A DNA stretch of 64,000 nucleotides from Polytrichum commune (GCA_950295325.1 OX485807.1:31219666-31283665), one strand, 5' to 3'. Shown: positions 1 to 10,865, counted from the first letter of the stretch. The notes: generated from the letters alone by a model not told the origin. Numbers and translations are program-made.

Positions 1-21
1 ATGTTTGAAGTAGTGACGAAT

Positions 22-81
22 GTCTTGCTTTTATGATGAAGTACTCCGCAAATAAGAATTACTCCATCATAAAAGCAAGAC
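22..81. repeat. short perfect hairpin
   Basis: A 17-base arm at 22-38 is exactly complementary to 65-81, with a loop of about 26 bases. The arm reads GTCTTGCTTTTATGATG. It could be the remnant of a tiny inverted-repeat transposon or simply a foldback. A small-RNA precursor is possible, but nothing else supports it. Confidence 0.6.
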
Positions 82-583
82 TACAAACCATCTCATGTTC
101 TTATTTTTAAGTATAGAGCAGAAAATGAAAGCAATCAAAAGTATGAATTGATGCTTGAAAATTATAAGCTCAACAATTACAATGGGAACAGGGCAATCAC
201 AAACAACTGTAATATTATATAAATAGGAGAGCCCAACTCACCCAATTCAACATTTGATCTGTCAGTTGTGGGTTCAAAGAAAGAGCGTTGTCTCCTCAAA
301 ATAACAGACTGGGAGGCCTCATATGGAACTCCCATTTTCTCCACCGGGACCTAAGAAGTTCATGACATGTGCAATACATTTGAATCAATCACTCAGTAAA
401 TATCGTAGAAAAAGATCCTCCTTCACATCTTGTTCCTGAATCATGTGCTGACAATAAGAAGCAGTGGGCAGATACCAGCTCAAACAAGAATATGCACTGT
501 CTTCAAGCTTGAGGCAATAGTGTTGAATAGAAGAAACCAAAGATCTGATTCATAAGAAATATACAAGAATGCAACCCAATTAC

Positions 584-756
584 CTTAAGAGTTGCTTCAA
601 TTGGCATGCCAGTGGCCCGGAAGGAATGGCCCTTGTAGGAAATTCCTGAATCATTACAAAGTGAAGCAATTTCTGCAAAAGACTTATGGATTTTCTTGTC
701 TAGATAGCCAGCCCGTAGACCTATAACTTTTCCATCCAGAAAACTGTATGTCGTGC
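584..756 (-). CDS. internal exon of an unidentified protein
   Basis: On the minus strand this 173-base stretch is open throughout. It is bounded by a good acceptor (CCAAG before GCACGAC) and a consensus donor (AAG followed by GTAATT). It encodes 57 residues, beginning TTYSFLDGKVIGLRAG and ending near GHSFRATGMPIEATLK. The composition looks like a folded protein domain rather than random translation. I do not recognise the family. The acceptor lies against the edge of a roughly 290-bp repeat also found at 10120-10417, so the upstream intron is repeat-derived or the gene is interrupted. Neighbouring exons were not identified in 1-583. It may be one exon of a real host gene extending out of the window, or a pseudogene piece. 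Confidence 0.45.
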
Positions 757-758
757 CT

Positions 759-1587
759 TGGAAATTTCAATCCCCTCTATTAGTTGATAGTGCTCCATTC
801 CATCTGATCATTGGTTGCTCATAGTCCGAAATGGCCGAAGATAGAAACACATAACGTTATCAAGTAAAGTTTAATTGCCAATTTTCTACATATGGACCCT
901 GGTTTGGATATTGTAAACTTGTTGAGAATTTCCACCATAAATTGGTGAGTAGTGTGAGACTCCAACAGTGGAACTAATGCCCCTTACACTAGAGCTTGAG
1001 TTTGAGAGCTCGAACTTGCAATTTTCAGGTGTTTGTTACTTAGGGCCGGTTTAGACTTGGAGTCAAGGCTCAAAAATGGGTTGGGGTGAAAGAAATCCAC
1101 TCCTCTCATTGGTAGAGAGGCTGGGACTCGCCTCTTCAAGTTTACACCATGAGTTGGGGCCAATTAACAAATAAATTATTTTATTTATCATGACAATGGC
1201 CTCAAACCTTGGAAAAGAGAGCTCCCAACCTTGTGGACTCTTTCCCTCTAGTTGAGGCCATTGTCATAGCTTTTATTTGCTTGTAATAGTTTATTCTTTG
1301 AGCATTGATCAGGAGGGAAGACATTCTAAATTTATTATACTTTAATCATTATCCATAGAATAGTTCATGAGTACGTTGGAACCTCTCATAACCCTCTCAT
1401 AATTGTAGCCTCCAAATGGCCCCAACCCCACCTAAATAGGTTTACACATGAAAGCAATGAATGAAGTTAGGTTACTTTCTTATTAATGACCTTGGGGGCC
1501 CATTTGCATGCCACATGGGACATATTGGCCTTCGTTCACAATGGCCTTGACCCCAAGTCTAAACATGCCCTTAGAGTAGAGCTGCTG
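759..1587 (+). repeat. dispersed ~290-bp repeat, copy 1, split by a MITE
   Basis: Bases 759-1042 plus 1574-1587 match 10120-10417 almost base for base, in the same orientation. The match starts at TGGAAATTTCAATCCCC and ends at GAGCTGCTG. Copy 1 differs by a 528-bp insertion (1043-1570). The two copies flank the retrotransposon block, but no matching TSD, primer-binding site or polypurine tract sits at their edges. I therefore treat them as a dispersed repeat and not as proven LTRs. Confidence 0.8.
1043..1570. mobile_element. PIF/Harbinger-like MITE, 528 bp, TSD TTA
   Basis: The terminal inverted repeats read inward as GGGCCGGTTTAGACTTGG on the left and GGGCATGTTTAGACTTGG on the right, and similarity continues inward (GTCAAGGC). 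The element is flanked by TTA at 1040-1042 and 1571-1573. The paralogous repeat at 10120-10417 carries the empty site with a single TTA (10401-10403), so both the insertion boundaries and the duplication are seen directly. A 3-bp TWA target site with G/C-rich ends is characteristic of the PIF/Harbinger (Tourist) superfamily. There is no coding capacity, so it is a non-autonomous element. Confidence 0.93.
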
Positions 1588-1589
1588 TC

Positions 1590-4215
1590 ATTTAAAGCTC
1601 AAACCGGTCAGAGCTCAACCCGTTTATAAGCTCTCCATAATCCAAGGAAGCATGAAGTGAGATATGAAGGGGGAAATGGTACTAGAGAAAGATGCAATCA
1701 TGACAAGCCAATGAATACTTGAAAGCCATGGGACACTGTAGTTAGGTTTTTAGGTTTGGGTTCATACTCTCAAAAAACCCCAGGGAAGACCAAATAAGTG
1801 TCAGGTGTATCTTTAGTGTGTCATAATAAGATTAATTGATAGGTTGAAAGGATTATGAAACGCTTTTGACAGTCAATTAACTTAGGTTTCACTTTCTCAT
1901 TTATACTTAGTGACCACTTGTAGGGGTTACTTAACTTATAAAGAGTCTAAGTGTTCATAAAATAAATTATCATCTTGTTTTACTCACCAAAAGTCTAGTA
2001 ACGAGTAACCGGGACCGAGTCTAAGCGAACGAGTCCTAAGCGTCTTAATCGGCCTGAGTCAGTGTCACGAGTCTAGTGCCTAGAGTCTAGAGTCCAGAAC
2101 CAGAGTCTCAAGTAGACAGTCTAGTCACCAGTGCCAAGTAGACAGTCTGAGTAGCCAAGTAACGAGTCTAGTAACCAGTAACCAGTAGACAGTCTTGTGT
2201 CGTGAGAAGTGTCTAGACACATTAGCCACTGAGAAGGAATAGGCTATATACCTGCCTTTGCTGGAACTCCCAACCGATATGGGATAAGTGGGCGCTCAAC
2301 TCCCACACCCAGCCTTTCTTCCTCACCTGCAACTTCTTCCTTTCACACACGATTTCTTCGTCTCCGATGCGGATTCTTTGTGGAACAGATTCTCTCTTCG
2401 CTCCTCACCATTACATTCATGATCGCCATCTCACAGTCTCTATAGCTATCTGTTGTTTTTCTCACATAGATTCAATAATCTCACAACTGTCCTTCCATAT
2501 GGTAATGCATCGCTTCCGCAATGACTTCTCCCGAGAGAATTGGAACCTGGTTCGTTAGAGATCATTCCTTTCTCGGGAAAAACGGGGATCCTTTTATCAA
2601 TTCAATCATATATTCCTCACCCTGTATTCATTCTAAGGAATAAAGTTCTCGCGGCAAGGATGAGATCACTCTTCTCTATGAATCAAAGAGATACTGATTT
2701 CAAATTTCTCAGTATTCAAACACAATCTCATGACTTCAGAGAGAGACATCACTAAGTATGATAGAATATCTCCTATCAACGAATATAGACAACATCTCTC
2801 TTCACAGTTATTCGCTCCTAGAACTTACACTCGTACACCGATTCGACTAAACTCATGACTTTCTGTCCTTAAGTTCCCTTGAAATAAGTCAGGGAAATCA
2901 ATTCAAAGGGTACACGGTTCTCTCCTTCTCTTCCCGAGAGGAGTATTATAAACCTACCCAACGAACTTCCCGAGTTGTTTGATGCCTTTACTGAATGAAA
3001 TTTCACATTCACTCCTCGATTGATGATTACGAGTGAAAGAAAAGGGGTTGAGGTATTGTAATTATTTTATCTGTATTCACGTCTTGAGAAGATTTCCAAT
3101 CCTAACGCCCACTGGACTTCTCGTCCTTCTCAGTGTTCAGCGTAAGAATAAATTTGAATCACTCCAACCACGCGTAGGAGATGTACACTTCAATGTCCCA
3201 TAAACAGTTATATTTCAAACAAGAATTCTCACAACAACCCGAAGAGTTGCACACACTTTATCACATCAAGCAACCTCAATTTTGCCTCTTCCACAGGGAA
3301 TATACCTCAAGTCTACTCTCGTATTCAAATTCAGTCACAAGATGACTATCTACCTCCAGATTCCCTCAGAAGAATTCTGTGATATTACTACCATATGTAG
3401 ATTATTCGTTATCTTCTCCTGAGAGGAATTGAAAGTTCTTTCACCGGGTTCACAAGAGTTTCAAAATCACACAACGAAGTCCTACTCCCTTCACAAGAGT
3501 AGGATATTATGGATTCTCTCGGGTCTTACTTCGAACTAGGAACATTCACTGTCCCTACATCAACTGTAGTTTTAGAGTTTAGAATCTTAAGACACTGTCC
3601 CAGAAATTTGGGACTAGACTGTTTACGATCCAATCATAAAACATGTGCTATTCAATTCAAGAGTTTCACACTCCTGAATCACAACTCCACATTAACAACA
3701 ACACTCCCACTTCCCACTTCCACAGGGATAACAACTCTCGGACATCCACACACCGATCCAATCACAAGACTTTCAATTTCACATTCACAACTTAAAGAAG
3801 GATTTAATAATGGCACTTTGTATTGATATAAAAAGAGACTGTACACATAAAATTAAGGGCTTCACACCCTGGGAGTTGAGGAATTCACTCTCTTCACGAG
3901 AGGAAGATCAAAATTACAATGCCCCTCTTGTCTTCTCCCTCCTTCTTCTTATCCTTCTATCCTCAAAAGGTGGTGACTGTCTGCAGCTAGGATTCCAAGT
4001 GCTACTTCTAATTGTCACATGTGAATTCCATGCCCCCTCATATCCTTCTAAACTCTGGGCAGCAAAGGAAATTCCTCTTTCCTAGCCTGTTTCCATTTCG
4101 GAGTGACTAAGTGTCTAATACTTCACTATTTCACTAGTCTTGAGTAAAATTGGACATTCATTTACATCTCAAAACTAAAACTTAAGCATTCAGACCAAAA
4201 AATGGTACCACATAG
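1590..4215 (-). repeat. non-coding retrotransposon DNA, candidate 3' LTR of the gag-like element
   Basis: No coding region is supportable; the short ORFs at 2367-4085 have unbiased composition. On the minus strand this stretch follows the stop codon of the 875-codon ORF and a purine tract, the position expected for a 3' LTR of about 2.4 kb. Bases 1990-2220 hold many irregular copies of GAGTCTAG, AGTAGACAGTCT and related words, a pattern common in regulatory parts of LTRs. I did not find a matching second LTR by eye, so the assignment is inference from position. Confidence 0.4.
1990..2220. repeat. irregular array of GAGTCTAG/AGTAACGAGT words
   Basis: Within 230 bases, variants of CGAGTCTAG, AGTAGACAGTCT and AGTAACGAGT occur more than a dozen times without a fixed period. 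The array lies in the candidate LTR and ends just before a TATA-like string (GGCTATATACC near 2242). It may be clustered protein-binding sites in an LTR or a degenerate minisatellite. Confidence 0.6.
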
Positions 4216-4226
4216 CCCCCTCCTTT
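4216..4226 (-). other. polypurine tract candidate after the gag-like ORF
   Basis: On the minus strand AAAGGAGGGGG overlaps the TAA stop of the 875-codon ORF. A purine run directly upstream of the 3' LTR primes plus-strand DNA synthesis in LTR retrotransposons. The same arrangement (stop codon, short gap, purine run) recurs after the integrase gene at 8845-8860. Confidence 0.5.
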
Positions 4227-6852
4227 ACTGATTAGCGTCCCTGCCAATCCGAAGTCTCTTGATAGAGGATCCGTCAGTGTCGTCCTCTTCTCCTTCGCGC
4301 ATTTGACTTCGGCTCCTCGATCCGCTGGGTTGCCTGCTTTCTTTGGCTTGCAATCGGAGGAGAGATCTTTGTAAATCCTCGTCCTGAGCAACGAAATGAG
4401 GATTGTTTGTTCGCTGCCACTTCAGGTACCTCTCAAATGGCCCCACCCTTGTAAAAGGAAATTCATTGATGAGGCTAGAATGGACCCCCTCAATGAAATG
4501 AGTGATAGCCATAGCTTCCACCAGTCGCATCCAACGAGAAGGCCGGTGCTGTAGTTTGAGCAGCATAAAAAACTCCTGCCTGGATTCGTGGTAGTAGTTA
4601 ATATTGATGGCAAAATTCCATCGTGGACACCACTCGGCCAGGACTGCACAAAACACCGCAGCTCTAAAACATACTGGGTCCTTATGAGTCTTGTGCTCTT
4701 CAAAAAATTTCAAGTAGGCATCCCTGCATTGCGCGGGGGTGTTAAATCCTGGAGCCCCCTGAACCTGTGGCCAATTATATTCCACTGAGGCAATGGTCGC
4801 CTCTGGTGCCCATTTGTGTCTCCTTGCACAAGGACAATACTGTGGATGTAGCTGGACCGCCGGAGGTGGTTCGTAAGACCATGCTCCACTTTGTTGGCGG
4901 TACACCATGTCAGCTGGCACCTTCTCATTCCGGGACAAGCCATAATCTTCCAAAATCCATGCTAAGGCTGTCCACGTTGGTATGGGCTTCTCCCCTTCAT
5001 CGTCGAACAACTCCCTATAGTGCCCCAGATAGCGCTGGTTGGCTGTCGATCCTTCCACTGGCATGTCGATGGTGCGAATGTCGTGGGGACGGTAACCAGG
5101 TGGTGCTAAACAAAATTCCACCTGTGGTTGAACAGCTAACACCGGGGCCCTCTTTCCTTCGATGGCCTTCAAGTATCGGTCGATCCGGTCCAGGGCCTTC
5201 TCTCGATTGTACAGGTAATGAGTGGCCGTGAAATCATCCTCCTGGTCCAAATTATAGACTCGACGGAGACTGTAGCCTAAGACTCTCTCAAGGTATCCCT
5301 CATCTTTCACTAAAGGGGCCACTGTCTCGAGATTATTTTTCCACTGGACCACTGTCTCTCTCCCTGGACTGTAAAACTGCTGAGACATTAGGACACTATA
5401 GTCAGCCCAATCAACAGTCCTCCCCTCAGTGAACCGTCTCAGACTTCGACGCTGATGCAGACGTTCCTCACACTCTGCATAATAGAGATAAATTCTACCT
5501 CCCATGTCTCCCATCCTAATGAACGCTGAAAAGGGGTCAGACAACTGGAGGTGTTTCCTCACTAGGACCTCTGTGAGCAGATTTTCGACTTTGAATTTCT
5601 CACAGAATGTCCACATCTCAAAAAATTGGGACCTATCTAAAACATCCCCTACCTCATACCCTGTCATGGCCAAGAGCAAGTCCCGATGAATCTCATAAAA
5701 CTGGTGCAAATTAAAATTTAAAGCAATTTTACTCTCCACCTCCCAAAGTTTTGTACACACTTCATCAGACAAAAACTTACCCTCTACTGACACTGGACCT
5801 GGAACTATGGGAACTGTTGAGGTCGAGGGATCCATGAGGCTATAGTCCATAGTGTTGCTGGACCTCTCCACAATCAGGGGCTTCAAAGCTACTCGTCCCG
5901 GTCCCTCCTTTTGTAACCGGGTATATTCTTCTCGTAGCTCCGTCAGCTGCACCTTAAGAGCTGAATTCTCCATTTGGAGCTCCGTGCATTGCCGCTGATC
6001 ATGTAATTTCTCCTGGAGTAGCTGGTTAACCTGTTGGAGGTATTCGGCAGTTTTCTCCTGGGCTAACTCCAACTTACCCTGCTTCTCCATGAGCTGCTTA
6101 TTCAGCTCAGCTATCCTTAATCGCATGATTGCATGCTGAGCCTCAATCTCCTCCGAAGTTGGGGATGGTGGAGACAACAGTCTTCGAACGGGTGAGGTTC
6201 GTGGTGGTGTCACCTCTTCGGGTCTTGCGGCAAATTCACACAAACATGAAATATAAAAAGCCGAGTAAAGGTACAGAATCGGTGGACTCTGCGCCTTTCG
6301 CACCTGAATCTCTTCGTTTATTCGGTGCTGAATAATGTGAGACCAGTTCACCTGCTTCCCTTCCCAAGCACATATTGCCGCGAACACATATTTCTGCTCC
6401 ATCTTCGACTCCTCAGGCCTAAACAAAAAATAATTATTCACAAAATCAAACCACATGCTCCAGTGGTGACGAGCTAATGCGATTGCCCACTTTGTTTCTT
6501 TCCCCCATCGGAATTTGTATTCAAAAATCCCCTCGGCTTCGGCTTTGGTTAAGTCCGGAAGTTTTGGTTCGTCAGAGCCTAGGTTCTTCAACGAAAAGGC
6601 TTGGCTGATTGCCAAAGTGGAAAAATCCACTGTTGCTCCATCCACCTTGGCTGTCTTCGTCTTGAGCTGGTACGTGTTGACAAATTGAGTGACCTTTTTG
6701 TCATGCACGACTCTCTCCGCATCACGGACCCACAGTAAAAATTCCCAAAGCCCAACCTTCTCCAAATTACTCCGATTTTTCGCCATCACTTGCTGAAGTC
6801 TCTTTGGAATGTCGGCTAAGGCAAGGGCCTGGACTGGGGTGATAGGTTCCAT
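4225..6852 (-). CDS. gag/plant-mobile-protein-like ORF, 875 aa, intact
   Basis: One uninterrupted 875-codon frame, by far the longest in the window. Residues about 70-205 resemble plant transposon-encoded domains found next to retrotransposon gag genes, with conserved-looking Trp/aromatic positions in FEYKFRWGKETKW and a QVNW segment. Residues about 212-232 are Pro/Ser-rich. Residues about 233-316 are a strong coiled coil (regular Leu/Gln/Glu heptads), suited to self-association. The middle and C-terminal parts are rich in aromatic and charged residues, without a visible CCHC knuckle. The last 40 residues are Ser/Arg- then Asp/Glu-rich and end in a basic KRLRIGR stretch that could act as a nuclear signal. 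No protease, RT, RNase H or integrase motif is present. It is most likely an additional or gag-like ORF of a non-autonomous LTR element. The specific family is my inference; a host gene is unlikely given the setting. Confidence 0.7.
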   Translation of the reverse strand: MEPITPVQALALADIPKRLQQVMAKNRSNLEKVGLWEFLLWVRDAERVVHDKKVTQFVNTYQLKTKTAKVDGATVDFSTLAISQAFSLKNLGSDEPKLPDLTKAEAEGIFEYKFRWGKETKWAIALARHHWSMWFDFVNNYFLFRPEESKMEQKYVFAAICAWEGKQVNWSHIIQHRINEEIQVRKAQSPPILYLYSAFYISCLCEFAARPEEVTPPRTSPVRRLLSPPSPTSEEIEAQHAIMRLRIAELNKQLMEKQGKLELAQEKTAEYLQQVNQLLQEKLHDQRQCTELQMENSALKVQLTELREEYTRLQKEGPGRVALKPLIVERSSNTMDYSLMDPSTSTVPIVPGPVSVEGKFLSDEVCTKLWEVESKIALNFNLHQFYEIHRDLLLAMTGYEVGDVLDRSQFFEMWTFCEKFKVENLLTEVLVRKHLQLSDPFSAFIRMGDMGGRIYLYYAECEERLHQRRSLRRFTEGRTVDWADYSVLMSQQFYSPGRETVVQWKNNLETVAPLVKDEGYLERVLGYSLRRVYNLDQEDDFTATHYLYNREKALDRIDRYLKAIEGKRAPVLAVQPQVEFCLAPPGYRPHDIRTIDMPVEGSTANQRYLGHYRELFDDEGEKPIPTWTALAWILEDYGLSRNEKVPADMVYRQQSGAWSYEPPPAVQLHPQYCPCARRHKWAPEATIASVEYNWPQVQGAPGFNTPAQCRDAYLKFFEEHKTHKDPVCFRAAVFCAVLAEWCPRWNFAININYYHESRQEFFMLLKLQHRPSRWMRLVEAMAITHFIEGVHSSLINEFPFTRVGPFERYLKWQRTNNPHFVAQDEDLQRSLLRLQAKESRQPSGSRSRSQMREGEEDDTDGSSIKRLRIGRDANQ

Positions 6853-8844
6853 GACCTCTAGCCTGTTACCTTCTCCTATGTACTTATCTTGTCACTTTTA
6901 CACTGATTTTTTTTTTTTTGGATCTGTACCTAAGGTCGGTAAGCAGTCTTTCACCCTGCAGTCAATATCATAACAGAGTGAGTCATTGGACACTTAACTA
7001 TTCTATCCTTCCCCTTTCCTTTATTCTTGTTTGCTTCGTGGTCAACCCCCTTGTTAACATACATGAGACATCGACCTAACCTTTCCTTTTACTGATTTCT
7101 TTTCCTTTTCATCTTACTGATTTCTCTTGGCTAAGACCATAGGCTCTTCCACTCTGACCACTGGAATTACTTACCTTATTCAAACTTTAGGTTTTGATTT
7201 CAGACCTTTGACACTGACTTTTCACAAGAGTCTAAGTTTTGAAGAGAAAAACACAATTCAATGAGATGGAAGGATTTGCTATAACAACCTGAATACTTCT
7301 ATGAGGAGAGACTCCTATGAGCAGGAAGGAATAGACAGAACAAGAAATCACATCAGAGATCATCAAAGAGCTTACTACTTGCTACATTGTTCCAACTACT
7401 GATTTTCAACTATCACTCCTCCAAACATTTCTTCTTCTTTATTCCAGCATGGTTCAATCTTCTCTTCACCTATTTCATTCCTCTTTTGCTTCATTCATTC
7501 TGGTAGTCTCCTCTTCAGAAAGCTCTTACTACACTCAGAGATTTATTTCTACATTTTTCGTTCCTATTTCTGTTTTGAGGTTGATTCTACCTACATTATT
7601 TTTTGTGAAGAGCGGAAGAATATGGTACTGGATCTTTCTTGGTTCAAGTGACAACACTTTTATCTCTCAGGGCAGAAATGTGTTGTTTTCACTCTGATTC
7701 GGCATTGATCCACCCTCTTTCTTTCACAATATAGAAGTATCTCTCTCATTCTGTTTATCCTACATATTCTTTCGAAAGTGGAATCACTATCCTACTCTCC
7801 TCACTTTTCTCTCCTGATTCCTCCCTATCATCCTCACTTCACTCAAAAGTTCCTCTCTTCTCTCTGACAAATCTATCCTCTCCTTTTCATGAGTTACAAC
7901 CTGTTGCACACTTCAATCACCCATTAAGTTCGTTAGGGTTCATCAATGCTTAAATTAAGATAAAATATTGCACCTTATAGTATCATAGAGTGTGAGGCAA
8001 CAGACTTCTAACTCTTTAACTTATAGGATCAGTGGTGTGGACAGATTTATCACACAGTTCAGAAGAGCTTGAAACTGGAACTAAAGCTTGATTTGGAGTA
8101 TGAAATTGTTCGACCACTTGCATTGGAAAGTGATGAAATTCTTTCAACTCGATGTGTTAATTCCTTTCCTTCCAACTGCTACCAACTTTATTGGAGCAAT
8201 GCACTGCCTATGAGTAGAATTTTACCTGAACAAGTGCGGATTGCTTCTTCCACTCCCTTCTTCACTCCTCGCTCCACGATTCGTCTCCTCCTTCTAAAAT
8301 TTCTTGATGTTGGGACCGCTTCCGAGCTCCACACTCCTTCAGACTCCGTTTTGCTCCAATTTTCGTTCTCTCTCACTGACTTTACTACACTCTCACTTGA
8401 ATCAATGTTCAACCTCACTCCGCCTCCTTGCCAGTGCGCATGTATGTTGTGCTGCCTTGCCGCTTCCTCTCCCAATTACACTCTTTCACCAACTTGAGGG
8501 TGATTGAAACTTGAGGGTGTGAAACGCAGTCAAGTGACACACTGACGGCTCGCAGCCCAACCGTCAGTCTTCTTTCAAAGTGACTTCTTTCACACTAGGG
8601 TTGTTTTGCCCCTATTCTTTTCATAATGACTACTCAATGTCACTTCCTATTCACATTGGGGCTCAACACCTCACTTATGTTCTGCTCTCTAGACTGTTTA
8701 CTCAAAAACTTGGTTCTTTTAATTGCCCTTAGAAGCTGATTTGGTAACTTATGTTTTAATTTGTTATTTGTAAATGAATAATAATAATCAAATAACAACA
8801 AATAAATAATAATCAAGTAATCTTATTTTAGTATCTTTATATAT
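6853..8844 (-). repeat. non-coding retrotransposon DNA between gag-like ORF and integrase
   Basis: On the minus strand this 2-kb stretch follows the integrase stop and purine tract and precedes the start codon of the gag-like ORF. It could therefore be a 3' LTR of the integrase element, a 5' LTR/leader of the gag-like element, or one shared LTR. It is pyrimidine-rich on the plus strand (TTCTCTCC-type runs at 7700-7900). The small ORFs at 7449-7697 and 8069-8497 look incidental. I could not find a convincing primer-binding site upstream of the ATG at 6852. Confidence 0.35.
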
Positions 8845-8860
8845 CCTCCCCCCCTCTTAA
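8845..8860 (-). other. polypurine tract candidate after integrase
   Basis: On the minus strand TTAAGAGGGGGGGAGGAT lies about 20 bases past the integrase stop and is followed by TATATAAAGATAC. This is the canonical place for the plus-strand primer and the start of a 3' LTR in a Ty3-type element. Confidence 0.55.
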
Positions 8861-8879
8861 ACTAAGGAACTGTCCTCAG

Positions 8880-10010
8880 TTACTTACGGTATAGCTTTAA
8901 ACGATTACCATTAAGTCGGGTAGGTAGAACATTTCCCGCAAAATCTTCCAAATCAAAAGAGCCATTAGCATGGATGACCCGTACTTTATAAGGCCCTAAC
9001 CAATGTAATCGGAATTTTCCGGGAAATTTTTGAAAACGGCTGTCATACAATAATACGAGATCCGAAAGTGTGATCTTTTTATCCTTCATCTTACTATCAT
9101 AGTAAAATTTTCGCCATTTTTGGATAGCGGCCGTGTTCAAATAGGCTTGAGTCCGAGTTTCATCGAGTTTTTCAAGCATATTAATACGAGCCTCTAAGAA
9201 CTCTACCGGCCCCAATCGCTCATTGATAGCAATCCTTAATGAAGGTAATTCCAATTCAATGGGTAGGATTGCTTCTTGGCCGTATACTAATTGAAAGGGG
9301 GTAAACTTAGTAGTGACCTTATATGCGGTCCTATAGGCCCATAAGGCATCGATTAATTTTGTATCCCAATCAGTCATAGACCCTTGGACTGTCTTGGTGA
9401 TGATTTTACATAGAATGCCATTAGTTTTCTCGGTTTGACCATTAGCTCGCGGGTGGTAGGGTGTAGTTAACCTATGTTTGATCTTATATTTGGCGGTTAA
9501 TTCCTCAATAACATCATTGACAAAATGAGTACCCCTATCACTCACAAGTTCTTTAGGACAACCAAACCGTGCCATGATATTTTCGCGTAAAAATTTGGCG
9601 ACAATAACTTTATCATTAGTTTTAGTGGCCTCAGCCTCGGCCCATTTAGTAGCATAATCCGTGGCTACTAAAATGTACCGGTGACGGCCATGACGACTTG
9701 GTGGGTTAATCGGACCAACAAAATCTATTCCCCATTTCTCAAAAGGGGCTAACGCTAAAATTGGTGTAAGAGGCATAGCGGATGAATTAGTAGGTTTACC
9801 TATACGTTGGCACAAGTCATATTGTCGTGTATAGGTAGTGCAGTCTGCAAATAGTGTCGGCCACCAATACCCAGGCTGTAAGATTTTACGGGCCGTGACA
9901 TCACCCGCGAAGTGCCCACCAGCTGGGTTGTCGTGACAGGCTTTGAGAATTTGAGGGATTTCGGAGCTGGTAATACAACGTCGGAGAACTCCATCTTTTC
10001 CTTGCTTATA
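8880..10010 (-). pseudogene. Ty3-type LTR retrotransposon integrase, 5'-truncated pol
   Basis: The open frame runs from 10010 to a stop at 8880, about 376 codons with no internal Met required at its start. The N-terminal part has an HHCC zinc finger (CHDNPAGGH followed by DCTTYTRQYDLC) and the WWPTL segment usual before the core. The core has the D,D-35-E triad. Counting from the internal Met encoded at 9815, the residues are D31 in WGIDFVGP, D93 in SDRGTHF and E129 in NGQTEK. The C-terminal part has the FPGKFRLHWLGPYKV motif and no chromodomain, as in the plant Ty3 clades outside the chromoviruses. RNase H, RT and protease are missing: upstream of 10010 there is an in-frame stop and then unrelated sequence. 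The frame itself looks undamaged, so it is a truncated but fairly young copy. Confidence 0.93.
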
Positions 10011-10119
10011 TCACCTTGGGTGATCCAGACAATACAAACTAACTCAATACAAAGTCAGTAGCCAGAATATGATTCAAGCAACTCCCTCCAGAACCCAAGT
10101 CCAGTGTGATCAACTAATG

Positions 10120-10417
10120 TGGAAATTTCAATCCCCTCTATTAGTTGATAGTGCTCCATTCCATCTGACCATTGGTTGCTCACAGTCCGAAATGGCCGAA
10201 GACAGAAACACCTAACGTTATCAAGTAAAGTTTAATTGCCAGTTTTCTACATATGGACCCTTGTTTGGATATTGTAAACTTGTTGAGAATTTCCATCATA
10301 AATTGGTGACAAGTGTGAGACTCCAACAGTGGAACTAACGCCCCTTACACTGGAGCTTGAGTTTGAGAGCTCGAACTTGCAATTTTCAGGTGTTTGTTAC
10401 TTAGAGTAGAGCTGCTG
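10120..10417 (+). repeat. dispersed ~290-bp repeat, copy 2 (empty site for the MITE)
   Basis: About 95% identical by eye to 759-1042 plus 1574-1587. It carries the uninterrupted junction TTGTTACTTAGAGTAGAG at 10394-10411, which fixes the TTA target site of the MITE in copy 1. Its own edges have no recognisable target duplication. It sits between the truncated integrase and the ORF at 10440. Confidence 0.8.
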
Positions 10418-10439
10418 CAAAAAATCTGTGGTTCTCGAG

Positions 10440-10865
10440 TTAGTCCGAGTTTCTTAAGCAAGTCTGCATTTCTAACAGTATAGGCAATACTGATCCATCC
10501 GTACTGCCAGTTCCTTTCACTTCTTCCATGTGTGCGCTAGGACTCGTTCTAATCTCACCTTGCACAACGTCCTCATTCGATCTGACCCGTTTGCTAGGTG
10601 TGCTATTGTTCCTCTCCAGGGCATTCCCTCCTGAGGCATGATCAACAACCAACACTTTCACAACAATATGACGATCCCCATCATCCTGCCTCCTCTTCTT
10701 CACATTGGCAGTGGAGTTTGTCACTGGAGGAGAAACGCCTAAGAGGGTCATTGAAGATCTTTCATGAACCGTTTTTTCAGACACATCGCCATTGTACTTC
10801 GGCAAGCCGGCTCCAGGTATGTCTTTCAACTTAGAGGCATCATGTCTGTCATGTTCATCGTCATG
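10440..10865 (-). CDS. possible exon of a hypothetical protein
   Basis: The frame is open for 142 codons including the stop. It is preceded by an acceptor-like CAAATTAG at its 5' edge (minus strand). The product is hydrophilic: it begins near LKDIPGAGLPKYNGDV, has a basic KKRRQDDGDRH patch that may be a nuclear signal, and a second basic patch (TPSKRVRSNED). It ends LLEMQTCLRNSD. I do not recognise it. Low complexity and a stop close to a repeat boundary mean it could be a chance ORF or the tail of a damaged gene. Confidence 0.3.
   Translation of the reverse strand, partial: HDDEHDRHDASKLKDIPGAGLPKYNGDVSEKTVHERSSMTLLGVSPPVTNSTANVKKRRQDDGDRHIVVKVLVVDHASGGNALERNNSTPSKRVRSNEDVVQGEIRTSPSAHMEEVKGTGSTDGSVLPILLEMQTCLRNSD

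Noticed and set aside
4422-6335. Several 60-150-codon frames within the 875-codon ORF
   Set aside because: They are shadows of the long minus-strand frame.
759-10417. The two ~290-bp repeats as LTRs of one 9.7-kb element
   Set aside because: They begin TG and could end CA, but no TSD, primer-binding site or purine tract abuts them. The internal ORFs are in the wrong order for a single element.
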